A stretch of DNA of 64,000 bases, from the NCBI GenBank assembly GCA_964017145.1, contig OZ024844.1, positions 1,426,001-1,490,000 on the forward strand. The letters are read 5' to 3'. Source of the stretch: Agrocybe praecox (lineage: Eukaryota > Basidiomycota > Agaricomycetes > Agaricales > Agrocybaceae). The notes below the pieces were generated by a model. That model did not search any database and had not been told where the DNA came from. It was given only the letters and a program-made list of their open reading frames with translations. The position numbers and the translations under genes are program-made. The first letter of the stretch is position 1. Each line of letters begins with the position of its first letter. Below, piece by piece: positions 23,460 to 34,749 of this stretch.

Positions 23460-24594
23460 ATGTCTTCCTCAACTGCCTGTGCTTCATCCGTGCCAATTCC
23501 TCGTCCTTCGGCTAGCCTGGTGGTCATCAATGAACGGAACGAAATTCTTTTAGTCCATAGGAATCCAAAAGCCAGTGCTTTTGGTGGCTTCCATGTGAGA
23601 TTCCCTCGTTTAAATACTCTTTATATAATAGGCTCATGCGGAAGATCTTGAAGGTTTTTCCCGGTGGAAATTTTGACAAAAAGCAGGATCCATCTTTAGC
23701 TGTTACTGCTCTTAGGGAGACATTCGAGGAGTCGGGATTATTACTAGCTTCTTCAGCCTCTGGACAACAACCCAGCGACCGGACCTTGGACGAGGCACGA
23801 CATGCTATTCACCAACAGAAACTTGAATTTCAAGCATTCCTACAATCCCATAACCTACAAGCTGATATCCATTCCTTATTACCGTTCACACAGTGGATAA
23901 CGCCCGTTGGGCCTCCCAGGTCTGTAGGAGATTAATACTCTAGCAAGCTTTGTTCACTGATGTGTTTACTCTGGCTAGACGATTTCAAACTCAATTCTAC
24001 GTGGCTTTCCTACCGAAAGCACCGTCATCAGGGTTTTCGTCGGGAGTTAAACAAGAACGGATTCCAAAGCACGGTCGGTATTCATTCAACGGCTTCTGTC
24101 AAAAACAAGCTATTAATCCACGGTCTGTGTAGATGGAGGTCAGGAAGTCATTGAAGCGCGATTTGTGCATCCGAGAAAAGCACTGGATGAATGTCGTGAA
24201 GGGAAGATCAGTGTGATGCCTCCGCAATTCTATATCATGTCTACTCTAGCGGACATTTTGCAAGGTGCCGTAAACACCCCGGATCAGCGAGAAAAAGTCG
24301 AGATCCTCTCTCGGGGTAATTTTGGAAAGATGGTGATCAATCCTCGCAAATTAAAGGAGGATGAGAACGGGCGGTCAATTCTCACATATGAAGGTGACGA
24401 GACCCGTGGAGGACCAAAGGGCCGAATGCACCGGGCACATATGAAGATGAAGGGCGGGGTATGTTTTTATCTCTAACCGGACTATCACATCCTCATATGT
24501 TCTCCTGCAGGAGGCGAGCGATATTTCATTGATCCGCAATCTTGACATTTTCACGGAAATTGAGTTACCAACGCCTTCTACTGCGAAACTATGA
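23460..24594 (+). CDS. NUDT19-type Nudix hydrolase with peroxisomal targeting signal
   Basis: Probable (acyl-)CoA diphosphatase of peroxisomes. Five exons (23460-23594, 23654-23919, 23979-24073, 24133-24458, 24511-24594) encode 301 aa. Residues about 13-60 start the Nudix fold (SASLVVINERNEILLVHRNP). The Nudix box is recognisable as FPGGNFD ... LAVTALRETFEESGLLL, with a longer gap than the classical box, as in NUDT19. The C-terminal half contains EARFVHPRKALDEC and HRAHMKMKGG. The protein ends in AKL, a PTS1 variant, which agrees with a peroxisomal site. An upstream in-frame ATG at 23346 would add 38 residues that are Arg/Ser/Leu-rich. Confidence 0.85.
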
Positions 24595-25098
24595 AGTTTA
24601 GTTGGAAACTGGAAACATACATCACAACATTACAACGTAGATCTGGACGGACCTTCCATCGTCATGCCTTGACTGTCGATGGAATATATTACTATTTACC
24701 CCGCATGTATAGTCGACTCTCATCACTGAGGTGGATCTTTGGAAAGACATCTTTCTGTGTCACTATTTACCATACTGACCTAGTACAATGTATACATCAC
24801 AATCGAAGAATGTTCCTTTGAAAATTAAGGTCATGCGAGTAATATGTGTCATTATTCCGTGCACAATCTAAAGTTAAAAGATGGTCTACCACACCAAGAA
24901 TTTGATCTTCCTGGTGTAAACGATACAATACAATGTTGCAGTAATTAAAATAGGCACAACAAGGACATAGATATATGCTACAATGGTGTCAGAGGAAGTA
25001 AGTTACCAATAGATTAGAAGTGAGCAGATAGAGTGCCGAAAAAATATCAGAGTAGTCGATAATCGATGCAGGAAAATAGCAGCATGCACCAAATGCGT
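24595..25098. other. Convergent intergenic region, Nudix / carboxylesterase
   Basis: This lies between two converging 3' ends. No coding signal was seen. Confidence 0.5.
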
Positions 25099-27050
25099 CT
25101 ATTCGTTGAAGAATTGGTAGTCGTATTGCACAGTTGAGCCCCAGAAAGTCGGGTCACAAGCCCCCACAATAGCCAGGCCAGAGCCGCCCAGGAGGAGCGA
25201 GGGGATGTTGCTGGAAGTAGCAGGCGACCATGTAGTGGTTCCGGCTACATTAGGGTTGCCAGTCTCGAGGAATGCCTTGTAACGCTTCTGCATCTCAGTA
25301 GTCAAGGCAGATTGTGCAGGGTTTGGGTTTTGTACAGTGCCGAACTGTTTTGAGAGTGACAAACAATGTTTAATAAGAAAAATTGAAAAGAAAAATCATA
25401 TGAGCTCACCACTATCTTAATGTCGTCCTGATGGCATACGATACCAGGTTGGGTACAGATTGGAACCACTTCGTTGCCTGGATAGGTGGAACCGACTGTG
25501 AATTGTCCCACAAATGCAGCGCCACCATGGCCCACCCAATTCCTTGCGAACGTCCATCCAGAACATTTCCACAGATAATCTGTACCGACAGTTTGAAGCT
25601 GGCTTCGAGCATCGACAGTACCATCAATAGCTGGTATAGGGGAATAATGTGAGGAGGAAACAACCAAGGATGTTCTAGGTTCTCCAAATGTCGCGTTGCA
25701 GATGGGTTCAAAAGCCTCTTCTGGGAGAGGGTCTGGAAAACTGCTATAAATTGCAAATGCGGCCTCCTCGCTGACAGTGGTGATTAGAAGAGGCTTGGTT
25801 TGTGTTGGAAAAGGGCGCGTGGAATCCAAGGGAGAGGTGATCAAAGAACCGTCAAGAACGGGTCGGATAGGCTGACTTTGACCTGCTGCCGGGTCGAGAT
25901 CTGCAGCAGTACCAAAAAGATCCATTTGCGTATCCAGGATTGTATCCAAGGACAGGGAATTCAGACAGGCTGAGTCTGAGGCTGAGCAGTTGATTTCTCC
26001 ATTGAAAAAATTCTGCATAGTGACTTGAGTTTGCGTGCTCAAAAATCCGAAATTCTGGTCAATGAATTAGCTACATCAGCATCTGGTATACTTGAGCAAA
26101 AACATACCATGGGATCAGATTGTAAAATAGCCGATTTGAAGAGCGATGACGCGGAGGGAACAGCAAGAAGAGCTCTAATCATGTTGGCACCAGAGCTTTG
26201 CCCGGCGAGAGTTATCTTAGAGGCGCTTCCGCCAAAAGCCGGAACGACTTTCTTTAAGAATTGGAGGCCATTGACCAAGTCTTGAACGGCCAGGTTGGTT
26301 CGGCCATTTGGAGCCATGAATCCGAGCTACACCGAACACAGGTCGTAAGCAATCGTGCGACCAAGTAGAGAGAAAGGGGCGTGCGCACAGCACCGAGACG
26401 ATATTGGACAACCGCAACTATGGAGTTAGTTGCGATTGCGAGGTTAGAACCGTCTAAACCCGGACCAGTAGCAGAACCAATTATAAAAGAGCCACCATGA
26501 ATCCTGGTAGAAATTAAGCTCGTCAAGAATGACAAGAGAGAGGTAACATCATACCAGACAAGAGTGGGCGCGCTGCTTAGTAGAGTCAAGGATGGTGGTA
26601 CATATAGAACCATAGAAAGACAGTCCTCAGAGTAGACGGAAGAGTCGACATCTGGTTGTGGGCAAGCTAGAGGCAAGCTTGAAGCATTTGTAAATCCATT
26701 TCTGAGCAAAAATTTGAATTCGTGTTAGGAATCTACGGTGATATACTGAAGGAGACGTACGGAAGCTTCCATGAAGTGACGACAGACGAAGGGGCCCATC
26801 TACCTGCAGACGCGTATTTGACAGCAAATCTGTACGTGCCTGAGGGATCTTCTACACCAGTTGCCGTTCCTAAAGCAGTCGTCCTGGTAATTGCAGCCTT
26901 TCCGGTTAAAGGACACAAAATCTTGCTGATTAACGGAAGTTGACATAAAATCTTGGTTGGATCGGTGTGGGGAACGTTGAGGGGGATGACGGGGAAGGAG
27001 AAGATGGCATGAAAAAGAGAAAAAGCGGCCACAATATTAAAGAAGAACAT
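25099..27050 (-). CDS. Secreted type B carboxylesterase/lipase
   Basis: Alpha/beta-hydrolase of the carboxylesterase B family, probably secreted and acting on short-chain esters or lipids. Six exons (27050-26761, 26701-26555, 26503-26389, 26326-26108, 26054-25410, 25344-25099) encode 553 aa. The N-terminus (MFFFNIVAAFSLFHAIFSFP) is a signal peptide. Visible motifs are SEDCLSMVLYVP, the oxyanion WIHGGSFIIGSAT, the nucleophile elbow LAGQSSGANMIRALLAVPSA (the Ser lies in GQSSG, where most members have GESAG), a likely acid in TVSEEAAFAIYSSFPD, and a likely His in VCHQDDIKIVFGTV. A TATA box lies about 50 bases upstream. The substrate cannot be told from sequence. Confidence 0.9.
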
Positions 27051-27100
27051 TCTTGAAATAATAGTGGGCTATAGAAATGAGAGAGTCGTTCAGAGGTTGA

Positions 27101-27106
27101 TTTATA
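27101..27106 (-). promoter_or_regulatory. TATA box of the carboxylesterase gene
   Basis: TATAAA on the minus strand, about 51 bases before the ATG at 27050. Confidence 0.4.
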
Positions 27107-28703
27107 GAAATCATTGCTTAGCATGGCTTCTAGCGAGTTGGACAATGACAGGGAATAATGTCCAAATTAGGAAGGTACTTTTCGCGTGGAAAAGTTGTGA
27201 TCCTTGTCCCTGTTTGGGCCACTCCCCAATAGGCTCCGTACTCTTTGTTCCTGTTCTATGCGTATGCCGGTCATGTCCATCTGCGCTGCGATTCAGGTAC
27301 TGCTCTGGTTCCTAACATCTTGTACCCACCTGTCTAGACTTCTAGCTGCTTGTATTTTTTTTAAATCAAATCATGTCGAACTCAAACAGATTTCAAAATA
27401 ATATCCCAACGATATCGGTGATTCGCTTGATCCTTGCAGCTCGTGTTGGACCTCTAGTCGCTATTTCCTCTATTTGAACATCCAGCGCGTATGAGAACTC
27501 AAGATATAGATAGATATCTTTTGGAGCGTTTCAACGAAAAAACTGCATCCCACGTTCGAACTATTATGACTCATTCCCTGATCAAATACCCACTGACGAC
27601 GATACCATGCCTCTGGAAGAAGTCCGAATCTAACTACGACCTCCATACAGGAGCAACGGCGTTTTTTTTATTACTGAGATTCTGCTTTTGATTGGCTATA
27701 CCGAAATGAACTGCTTATACATAGGCTTGGTCTTTCCGAAATGCGCCCGGCATCAAAAATATCAATCATGGTCAAGCTCGCCAGTTCTTGTGCCAGAAAA
27801 AGATTCTCGCACGCGGCTATTATCTTGTGTGTATGTGCATGCGTACTCAGATGTACTTCTGCTGACCCGTTTTTCCGCCAAGAGTCTGAACACAACGCCT
27901 GAGCTCAGGACCTTAGGGCACGCATTTTGCTCGACACTGCGAATCGAATGCTGATGCCGAGTGCCTGAAGACTACGGGGGAAATTTGGATAATTTCTTGC
28001 CGTCCTTGATTTACGTGGGCGTGGATATTACTTTCTGAGCCTTGTGATTTTATTTGAAATTGGTTGTAGGCGTTGATATTTCCTTCTCTCTTGTTGGCGT
28101 TGATAATGACAGCTTTGTATTCTTTTTGTCCTACACCAGGCAGATAATACACGAACAATCCCTGAAGGAGAAATTATTCCCCGCCAAACGAGTACTTTAT
28201 ATTTATTTTCGTGAGTTCCTGAGGGATTGCCTTTGGATTGCCTACAGATGGAGCGATGCCCTGATCACTTACATATGACCAGTAGGCGCAAAAGGCGACC
28301 CTTGTGTTATGTGTTACATGTTACCTGGGGAGTGACATGTGTACCAATCGTTATAGCCTCATGTTTTGGAAGAAATTATGTAGGGGGTGTTGTCCGCGAG
28401 CAATTTCCCTTAAATCAATCCTGAATATTGAATACTAGTGTACCGTGAGCCTAATGTGAGCGTTAAACATGAAACCGAGTTCACTTACCTACAAGGGTGC
28501 GCTTATTCACCAGAGTGGCTTGTGGTCACCTCTGCTAATTAAAATTTTCCAGTCGCTTACCACGGCGCTTAAATAGTACTACGTCACGTGGTTATACTCG
28601 TCTTATTTGGCTGCCTTTTGTGACCAAATAGAAAGCTGAGCGGACCGCGACGACGCGACATCATATCACAACACGTCCACTCTGCTGTAGACTTTGTTCA
28701 GTA
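27107..28703. other. Long intergenic region between divergent esterase and CWF19L1
   Basis: About 1.6 kb, the largest gap in the window. Open frames on both strands are short and show no protein-like composition, and I could not splice them into anything recognisable. No long repeat or transposon end was noticed. Confidence 0.5.
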
Positions 28704-31421
28704 ATGACGTCTCCGTCTATTAAAGTGTAAGCAAAGAATTATGAACAATAAAGCGGGGCCTGATGAGATTACTGTTCCATAGTTTGACTGTCGGCTCAGC
28801 GGTGGGTTCAATTCGCGACCTTTTCGCAAAAGTCAAGGCTGTAGATGCAAAACACGGCAAATTTGATCTTGTCCTATGTACGGGAGACTTCTTTGGACCG
28901 AAAGCAGACAAGGAAAACGAATCTGACGGAGAAAGTGAAACCGACTTACTGCTGGATGAGAAATTGGAAGGTACGTTTCCGGTTTCCCGTATAGAAAACA
29001 AGGAACCATATTAAGATACATGGTTTCAATGGTTTTAAGCACCCATCGAATGTTATATCATGCAGGGCGAATATCCACTTCCGGAGAAAGTCGTTGAGAA
29101 ATTTGCGAAAACAGGAGGAGAGCTTTGCAAAAATGTTTTCCTGATGAGTGTGTGAAGGAATATCCATTGCTTCTTGTTTACGCATCCCTAATCCTCTCCT
29201 TACCCCCTTCAAACAGCCAAATCTGGTGTTGTTACTACGGCAAACGGACTACGGATAGCGTGTCTCGGTGGTGTGCACGATCCTAACATATACAACACAG
29301 CAGAAGCTGCTCCTGTATGTCTTCTATTCTATTATTCCTAATGCAATATTCATTTGAACTGTTAGGGATTTTTTTCTCCCTTCTTTTCTCATCACACAGT
29401 TGACCGACTATTGTCGAATACACTCGTAAAAACATCGACGTCGAATCAAAAGAGCTACACTTCGCTTGCCTCGATACAAGCCACTGCTGCATCCTCCCAA
29501 CTAGTTGATATTCTTTTAACAAATGTGTGGCCTCTCCCCATCACTCAACTTTCGTCTGCTCCTCTCCCTGATCCTCAGCTATCGACAATAGGCGCCTCAC
29601 CTCTAAGTGACGTCATTCGTAAAACAAAGCCTAGGTACCACTTTGCAGCAGGAGGTGGGAACCCACCAAAATTCTGGGAAAGAGAACCGTATGTTTGGGA
29701 TGACGAAAATGGTCGCGTGTCGCGATTCGTTAGTTTAGGTGCATTTGGAGGAGAACCGATGCAAGGGAAGAAGCAGAGGGTAAGTTCACCCCTCGTTATA
29801 GGAAAAACAGCCAGTAATTTTTATTCAGTGGTTTTATGCATTCAGCATAGCCCCTCTTACGCCTATGTCTGAGGCACAGCCACGGCCAGCAAATGCGACC
29901 AAGAATCCGTTCCTGGAGTCTACATCACGGGCCCCCAAGCGCCCATTGGATATGAGTGGGGGCGAAAATTATATCTTTGGCAACAATGTTCATCAACCCC
30001 AGAAACGGAGCCGAACAAGTACGTCACGTCAATTCTTCCCCCTTTTCTTTCAAACTCATATTTTCTGATCTAAGTTGAACAGGGAGAAGGTGGCAAACCT
30101 CCACCTGGGTATAAATGCCGTCGATGCGAGTCTACAGAGGTAGGGTTAAAACTTGAATTGGCTTCACGGATCCTGACCGTAATCTTATGATAATCAGCAC
30201 TTCATTAATGATTGCCCAGAACGTAGCAAACCTGCCGATGACTACATTTGCAAAATCTGCGATCAAGTACTTTGCATTGACTGCTTACAGAATTCTTAAA
30301 CCTGACCCGATTACCAGCCAGGACACTTTGTTCGTGATTGCCCTACTAAAGATGCCCGAGGAGATACTGGTGGCCGGAAACCCAAACCAGGATATGTGTG
30401 TCGCGCCTGCGGAAGCGAGGGCCATTATATCGATGACTGTTTGGTGGCTAACCAACGTCCTCAACACGGAGAACGACGTGGTAAACGGGGGCCGCCTAAA
30501 GAAATTGCTCGTTCGTAATCTTCATTCTTGTTCCACGACTCTGGACTAATTATTCTTCCGTAGCTGATGAATGTTGGTTCTGTCTGTCAAACCCAAATCT
30601 CGCGTACGTACTCCTTTCATGTTATATATGCCAGTGGATTGACAGTGTTTTACAGAAAACACCTCATTGTCGCTATTGGTTCTGAGTGTTATGTGACACT
30701 TCCCAAAGGTCAAATTATTCCTACACAATCAGCTGCAGAGCATGTCGAAGTACCGGGTGGTGGTCATGTTCTTATTGTCCCGATTACGCATTACCCAACA
30801 TTCTCCACCATACCCCCCGATCTCGCTCCACCTATCGTTGATGAGACAGAAAAGTAAGTGGTTTGGACTCGATTCTATTAGCGCGGCTCAATTTAAACCC
30901 TGAAGATTCAAATCAGCTCTGACGACCATGTATGCCAAATACGGGTCAGTTCCTGTCTTCTTCGAAGTCGCTCGTCTATCGGCAAAAGGAGGACATGCGC
31001 ACATCCAAGCAGTACCAATACCTGCACGCCTAAAAGATAAGATTGAAGAGACATTCATCAGGGAAGGCCGGCCACAGGGTATCGATTTTGAAGAAGATCC
31101 AGACGTTGCATTGGCATCCTGTGCAAACGGAAGGGGGAGTTACTTCAAGGTCGACCTACCGGGTGGACGTAAGATGGTACATCTTATGAAGGACCAGATT
31201 CCATTCAGTATCCAGTTTGGCAGGTTCGTGTTCTTTCTGTTTGTTTGAGTGCCTGTTTGCTTGACTAATTGACTTCACTACCAAACAGACAAGTTTTAGT
31301 GGCATTACTTGAAACACCCGATCGAATGGACTGGAAGGCGTGTATGTTGCCGGAAGAAGAGGATAGAGCCGATGCTCAAGCTTTCAAAGCTGCTTTTGCA
31401 CCTTTCAACCCCGAGGTCTGA
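28704..31421 (+). CDS. CWF19L1/Drn1-like RNA lariat-debranching cofactor with CCHC zinc knuckles
   Basis: Homologue of the debranching-enzyme-associated protein Drn1/CWF19L1, linked to intron-lariat turnover. Thirteen exons (28704-28726, 28783-28970, 29040-29147, 29217-29314, 29366-29779, 29829-30018, 30075-30139, 30198-30266, 30318-30510, 30564-30603, 30656-30853, 30906-31223, 31289-31421) encode 678 aa. The N-terminal half is a metallophosphoesterase-like domain (FDLVLCTGDFFGP, LRIACLGGVHDP, RYHFAAGGG). Three CCHC-type knuckles follow (CRRCESTEHFINDC, CKICDQPGHFVRDC, CRACGSEGHYIDDC). The HIT-like CwfJ-1 domain is DECWFCLSNPNLAKHLIVAI and ends HVLIVPITHYP. CwfJ-2 contains FFEVARLSAKGGHAHIQAVP. 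Strong identity; the knuckles between the domains are unusual compared with the human protein. Confidence 0.9.
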
Positions 31422-31637
31422 ACATGACAATTTCTTAAACATATATTTTACTCTTAAGGTAAATACAAGAGTACAAAGAGGATCGGTGATGTAGCATTTC
31501 AGTGGTATGTACTGCAGTATAAGTACCAATTGATTGAATCATACTTGGACGGGTGAGTCAGGTACTTCAGTAGTTGTCTTGTACCTGTGGAAAATTAGCC
31601 ATTATGGATATTTACCTCACTCAGTGATTAATATCAC
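31422..31637. other. Convergent intergenic region, CWF19L1 / aminotransferase
   Basis: 216 bases between opposed stop codons. No gene was seen. Confidence 0.5.
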
Positions 31638-34100
31638 TCACCCTTGACCAAATTCTTTCATGCCACTCTTCCTGGCCCTCTTCAGGACTCGTTCTATGGC
31701 ATCGAGACCTGGAAGTAATCATGATGAATGCCTTGGCTTTAAGTAAGTCGAGCAAATACAAACCTTTGTCCAAGTCTGCCATAGGGGGGCCAAATGAAAG
31801 GCGAACGAAGTGGTGGCAAGGCGAATTAAACAAGTTCCTGCGATGTGATGGGTTGATATCAAAGAAGATACCAGGAATGACGATAGTCTGCTCCTTAAGG
31901 AGTTCTTCGAAGAATGTCTGATAATGATTTTGCATTTTATTTTATTTTAGTCAGAACGGCGCACGAAGGAACATGCACCAGGAAATGACATACCAAACCG
32001 TTGTTGAGAGGAGGTGGCAGTTTCTCGAGATTAAGCCAGATGTAGAAGGTGCTGTTGGGAGGAACATCAACATCGAGGTGGAGGTCCTTGAGACGTGCAA
32101 GGACATGATCGCGCTTGGCCTTGAAGTGTTTTTGAAGAGCGATCTATATAGTTTACATGTTTCAGTTAGTTGGATGCTCAGACATATGTATACCATGCGG
32201 ATATTTCTCGAGCTCACCTTTTCCTGTTGGACATGGAGAGGGTCTAATAACGGGATAGCAGCCAACTGCAATCTACGTTATCCGTATTAGGAGTTATCAG
32301 CATCTGAGAAAGAACTGAATAGCACATACGGATGGTTGGCACCGCCGTCCAGGAAAGATCCTGATTGTGAGAGAGCTGTGATTAAGTTCTTTGGACCAAT
32401 GACCCAGCAAACTCTCCATCCTGGAAGGCGCCAATTCTGCGAAAGATGTCGGAGAAACACAAGTTAATACTGAAGTATATAAATACCTTAGTAAGACCGT
32501 CAATGATGACAGTCGCATCCTGGATTGACATCAAAGGACTTATCAGAGAGTCCCCTCAACCCACACGCAATAATGTATTCGTACCTCGTTCACGTCCTCG
32601 ACATATTGAGCAGAGGAGACAGACTTTCCAAGATCATGATTGTTTTCGGGGTAGATGTACCACGAGTAAAACTGCAGTTAGGTATATGATATAAGCAACC
32701 ACATCATTTCAGTATCATGATTTTCATACTTCGTCAAGGATGATGGTAGTCCCTTCGCGACTTAGAGAAACAAGTTCTTTGAGGTCATTGCCCCTGAGGA
32801 AAGGTCAGTAAACATTGCAGTCAAATGTTGCGTGATTGCAGCATACTTGATAACCTAATTACAGCGATTCAGCGGAAAGACGAGAGGCAACGAGATGATG
32901 GATACGAACCTGCCCGGTTGGATTACGGGGGTTAGAGGCAAGGACGACTGCTAGTCCTTGCGTACGGATGTCTTTCTGTTTACGATTCTGCATGAGAACT
33001 GTTCAACTTTCGAAGACATAACCTTACCTTTGTTTGCTCGATGTTCAAGCGGTATTTGTCCTGTCGTTATAAACTGACTGTCAATAACCCTTTGTAATTC
33101 CAATTATTCATGTGTCTAACCTTGGGGTCAAGCCTAAAATTATATCAGCGAAGGTAATTTATAGAAAGCTATGCTGTGTCTTACGCAGTCGGTACAGGAA
33201 CTAGTCGCTTGAACGCACTAAGGACTTGGTCATAGGCAGTGTAGTCCGGCACTTGGTAACTCTGAAGACCATAAGTCGACCGTGTCCAAGAATAAACAAA
33301 ATTGAACTCACCGTGTATACGTCTCCAATAACAGCGGCGAGCCTAGATAAGCCAGAGCGCCCACCGGGGACGATACATACATTTTCGTATGTATATTGAC
33401 TTGCCTTGCCTTGCCGATAAGTATGGTTGTATAGGTTAGCCACAGCATCACGTAAGTCTAAGAATAAGATGAGCCGGGCACACAGTGGAGTAGATAACAA
33501 TAAGTAGGGTATTTATACCTTTGACACCAGTGGTTGGCGCATATTCAAGGGAGTCCATGGGCAAGGGGATAGTGTTGGGGCGCTCGGGCGCGTTTGGAAT
33601 AGGTCCTACTTCAGGAGCGCCCTGGCCAAGATTTGCCCAGTCATGAGAGCTTGCGTAGCTGAAACCATTGGCCATTGCACGATCAGAGCAATAGATGACT
33701 CCAGTGCTACCAGGGTGTTCGATGCCGGGGACCGTTTCTTCATCCTGCAAAGACATTGAGCGTATCTCAAAGTGAAGGATGCATAACTATCTTACTGGAT
33801 TGACTGTTTGTGGGTTCAGCCCTTTGGGTTGATGTCCTCCAGCTTGACGGTAAATCTGCGAGGATAACGGTAAATGGTCTGGGAGATAACTATGACCTCA
33901 TCGAGCCATACCTGATGAGCTTCTGACTCCTTTTCGTGCTTATAGTGTTTCATCACATCTCGAACCTGGTCAACGATATGGGTAAATGACTGGACTCTGG
34001 GGAGATGGAAATGCATCGGATAGGTGGGGGGATAAGAACGTACAATATCTCTGAAAGAGGGGGTGCCAGCCCGTGAAATACTCAGAGGAGTCTGTGCCAT
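31638..34100 (-). CDS. Class I/II PLP-dependent aminotransferase
   Basis: Fold-type I aminotransferase of the aspartate/aromatic superfamily; the amino donor is not evident. Eighteen exons run from 34100 to 31638, and the joined frame closes at 486 aa. Motifs in order: DWANLGQGAPEVG (substrate-side loop), GGRSGLSRLAAVIGDVY (PLP phosphate contact), SYQVPDYTAYD, ASNPRNPTGQVIKG (conserved Asn), TTIILDEFYSWYIYP (Asp to the pyridine N), TVIIDGLTKNWRLPGWRVCW (Schiff-base Lys), and FVRLSFGPP (carboxylate-binding Arg). The N-terminal 110 residues are an extension beyond the core fold. Exon 10 (32854-32847) is only 8 bases and exon 7 (33133-33121) is 13 bases; both are needed for the frame. It shares its 5' region with arginase. 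A role in tryptophan/kynurenine metabolism is possible but not shown. Confidence 0.85.
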
Positions 34101-34749
34101 GATGCTAGCGCAAGGATAACAGGACTTGTAGGTGCGACGAGTTTATCGATTGTGAAAGACTGATTATCCAGCAACGGCTGTTAGCAGGCTGCTGTCGATA
34201 GTTCTGGTTTGCAGTGTGTATGGAGACTTGCACGGGGTAAATGATTTTGAATCTTTATAAATAGTCATAATGCGACGACCGGTATATTTCACAACTCCGC
34301 AATTTGCAAAGTTCTCCTTTCTGCACCAGCCTGTGCACTGCTCTGCAGACCGTTTACGATGTCAGTCTTTGTTGGGTGAATAAGACATAGCGCAGGGAGG
34401 AAAGGAAGAAAGACCGGAAAGGGAACTTGGACGGGTCCTGCCGACCATTGTCCGAGCCATGCAGAGCCATATTCGCGCATCATGGAAAGGTATTCATCAG
34501 GAAGAATTTCCTCTCCTTCCGGCTCGGGAGCATATCGGAATTTGCACTACCAGGATTGACTAGTATCGAGGTTATTGGACGGCACCGTCAGTTGTCGGGA
34601 GATGCCAGAAGATAAAGGAGGAGCCTTAAATGCAGTGATCAGCCTACGTAGTCTCTGAATTGAGCGCTTGTTCCGGATCTTATTTTCCAACCTTATATAT
34701 CAAACTCCTCTGCCCACATATCTCGCCCAGCTCCCTTTCTTCAAACAAT
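34101..34749. promoter_or_regulatory. Divergent promoter, aminotransferase / arginase, with GATA-type motifs
   Basis: 649 bases between two amino-acid catabolism genes. GATAA cores, the site of fungal nitrogen-regulatory GATA factors, occur at 34115-34119 and 34611-34615 on the plus strand, and as TTATC at 34143-34147 and 34164-34168. About one would be expected by chance. Nitrogen control is inference. Confidence 0.35.

Noticed and set aside
27107..28703. A hidden gene or transposon in the longest intergenic gap
   Set aside because: No frame could be spliced into a protein-like sequence, and no terminal repeats or transposase motifs were seen.
3299..34100. Kynurenine cluster formed by IDO and the aminotransferase
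   Set aside because: They are 27 kb apart with many unrelated genes between, and the aminotransferase substrate is unknown.
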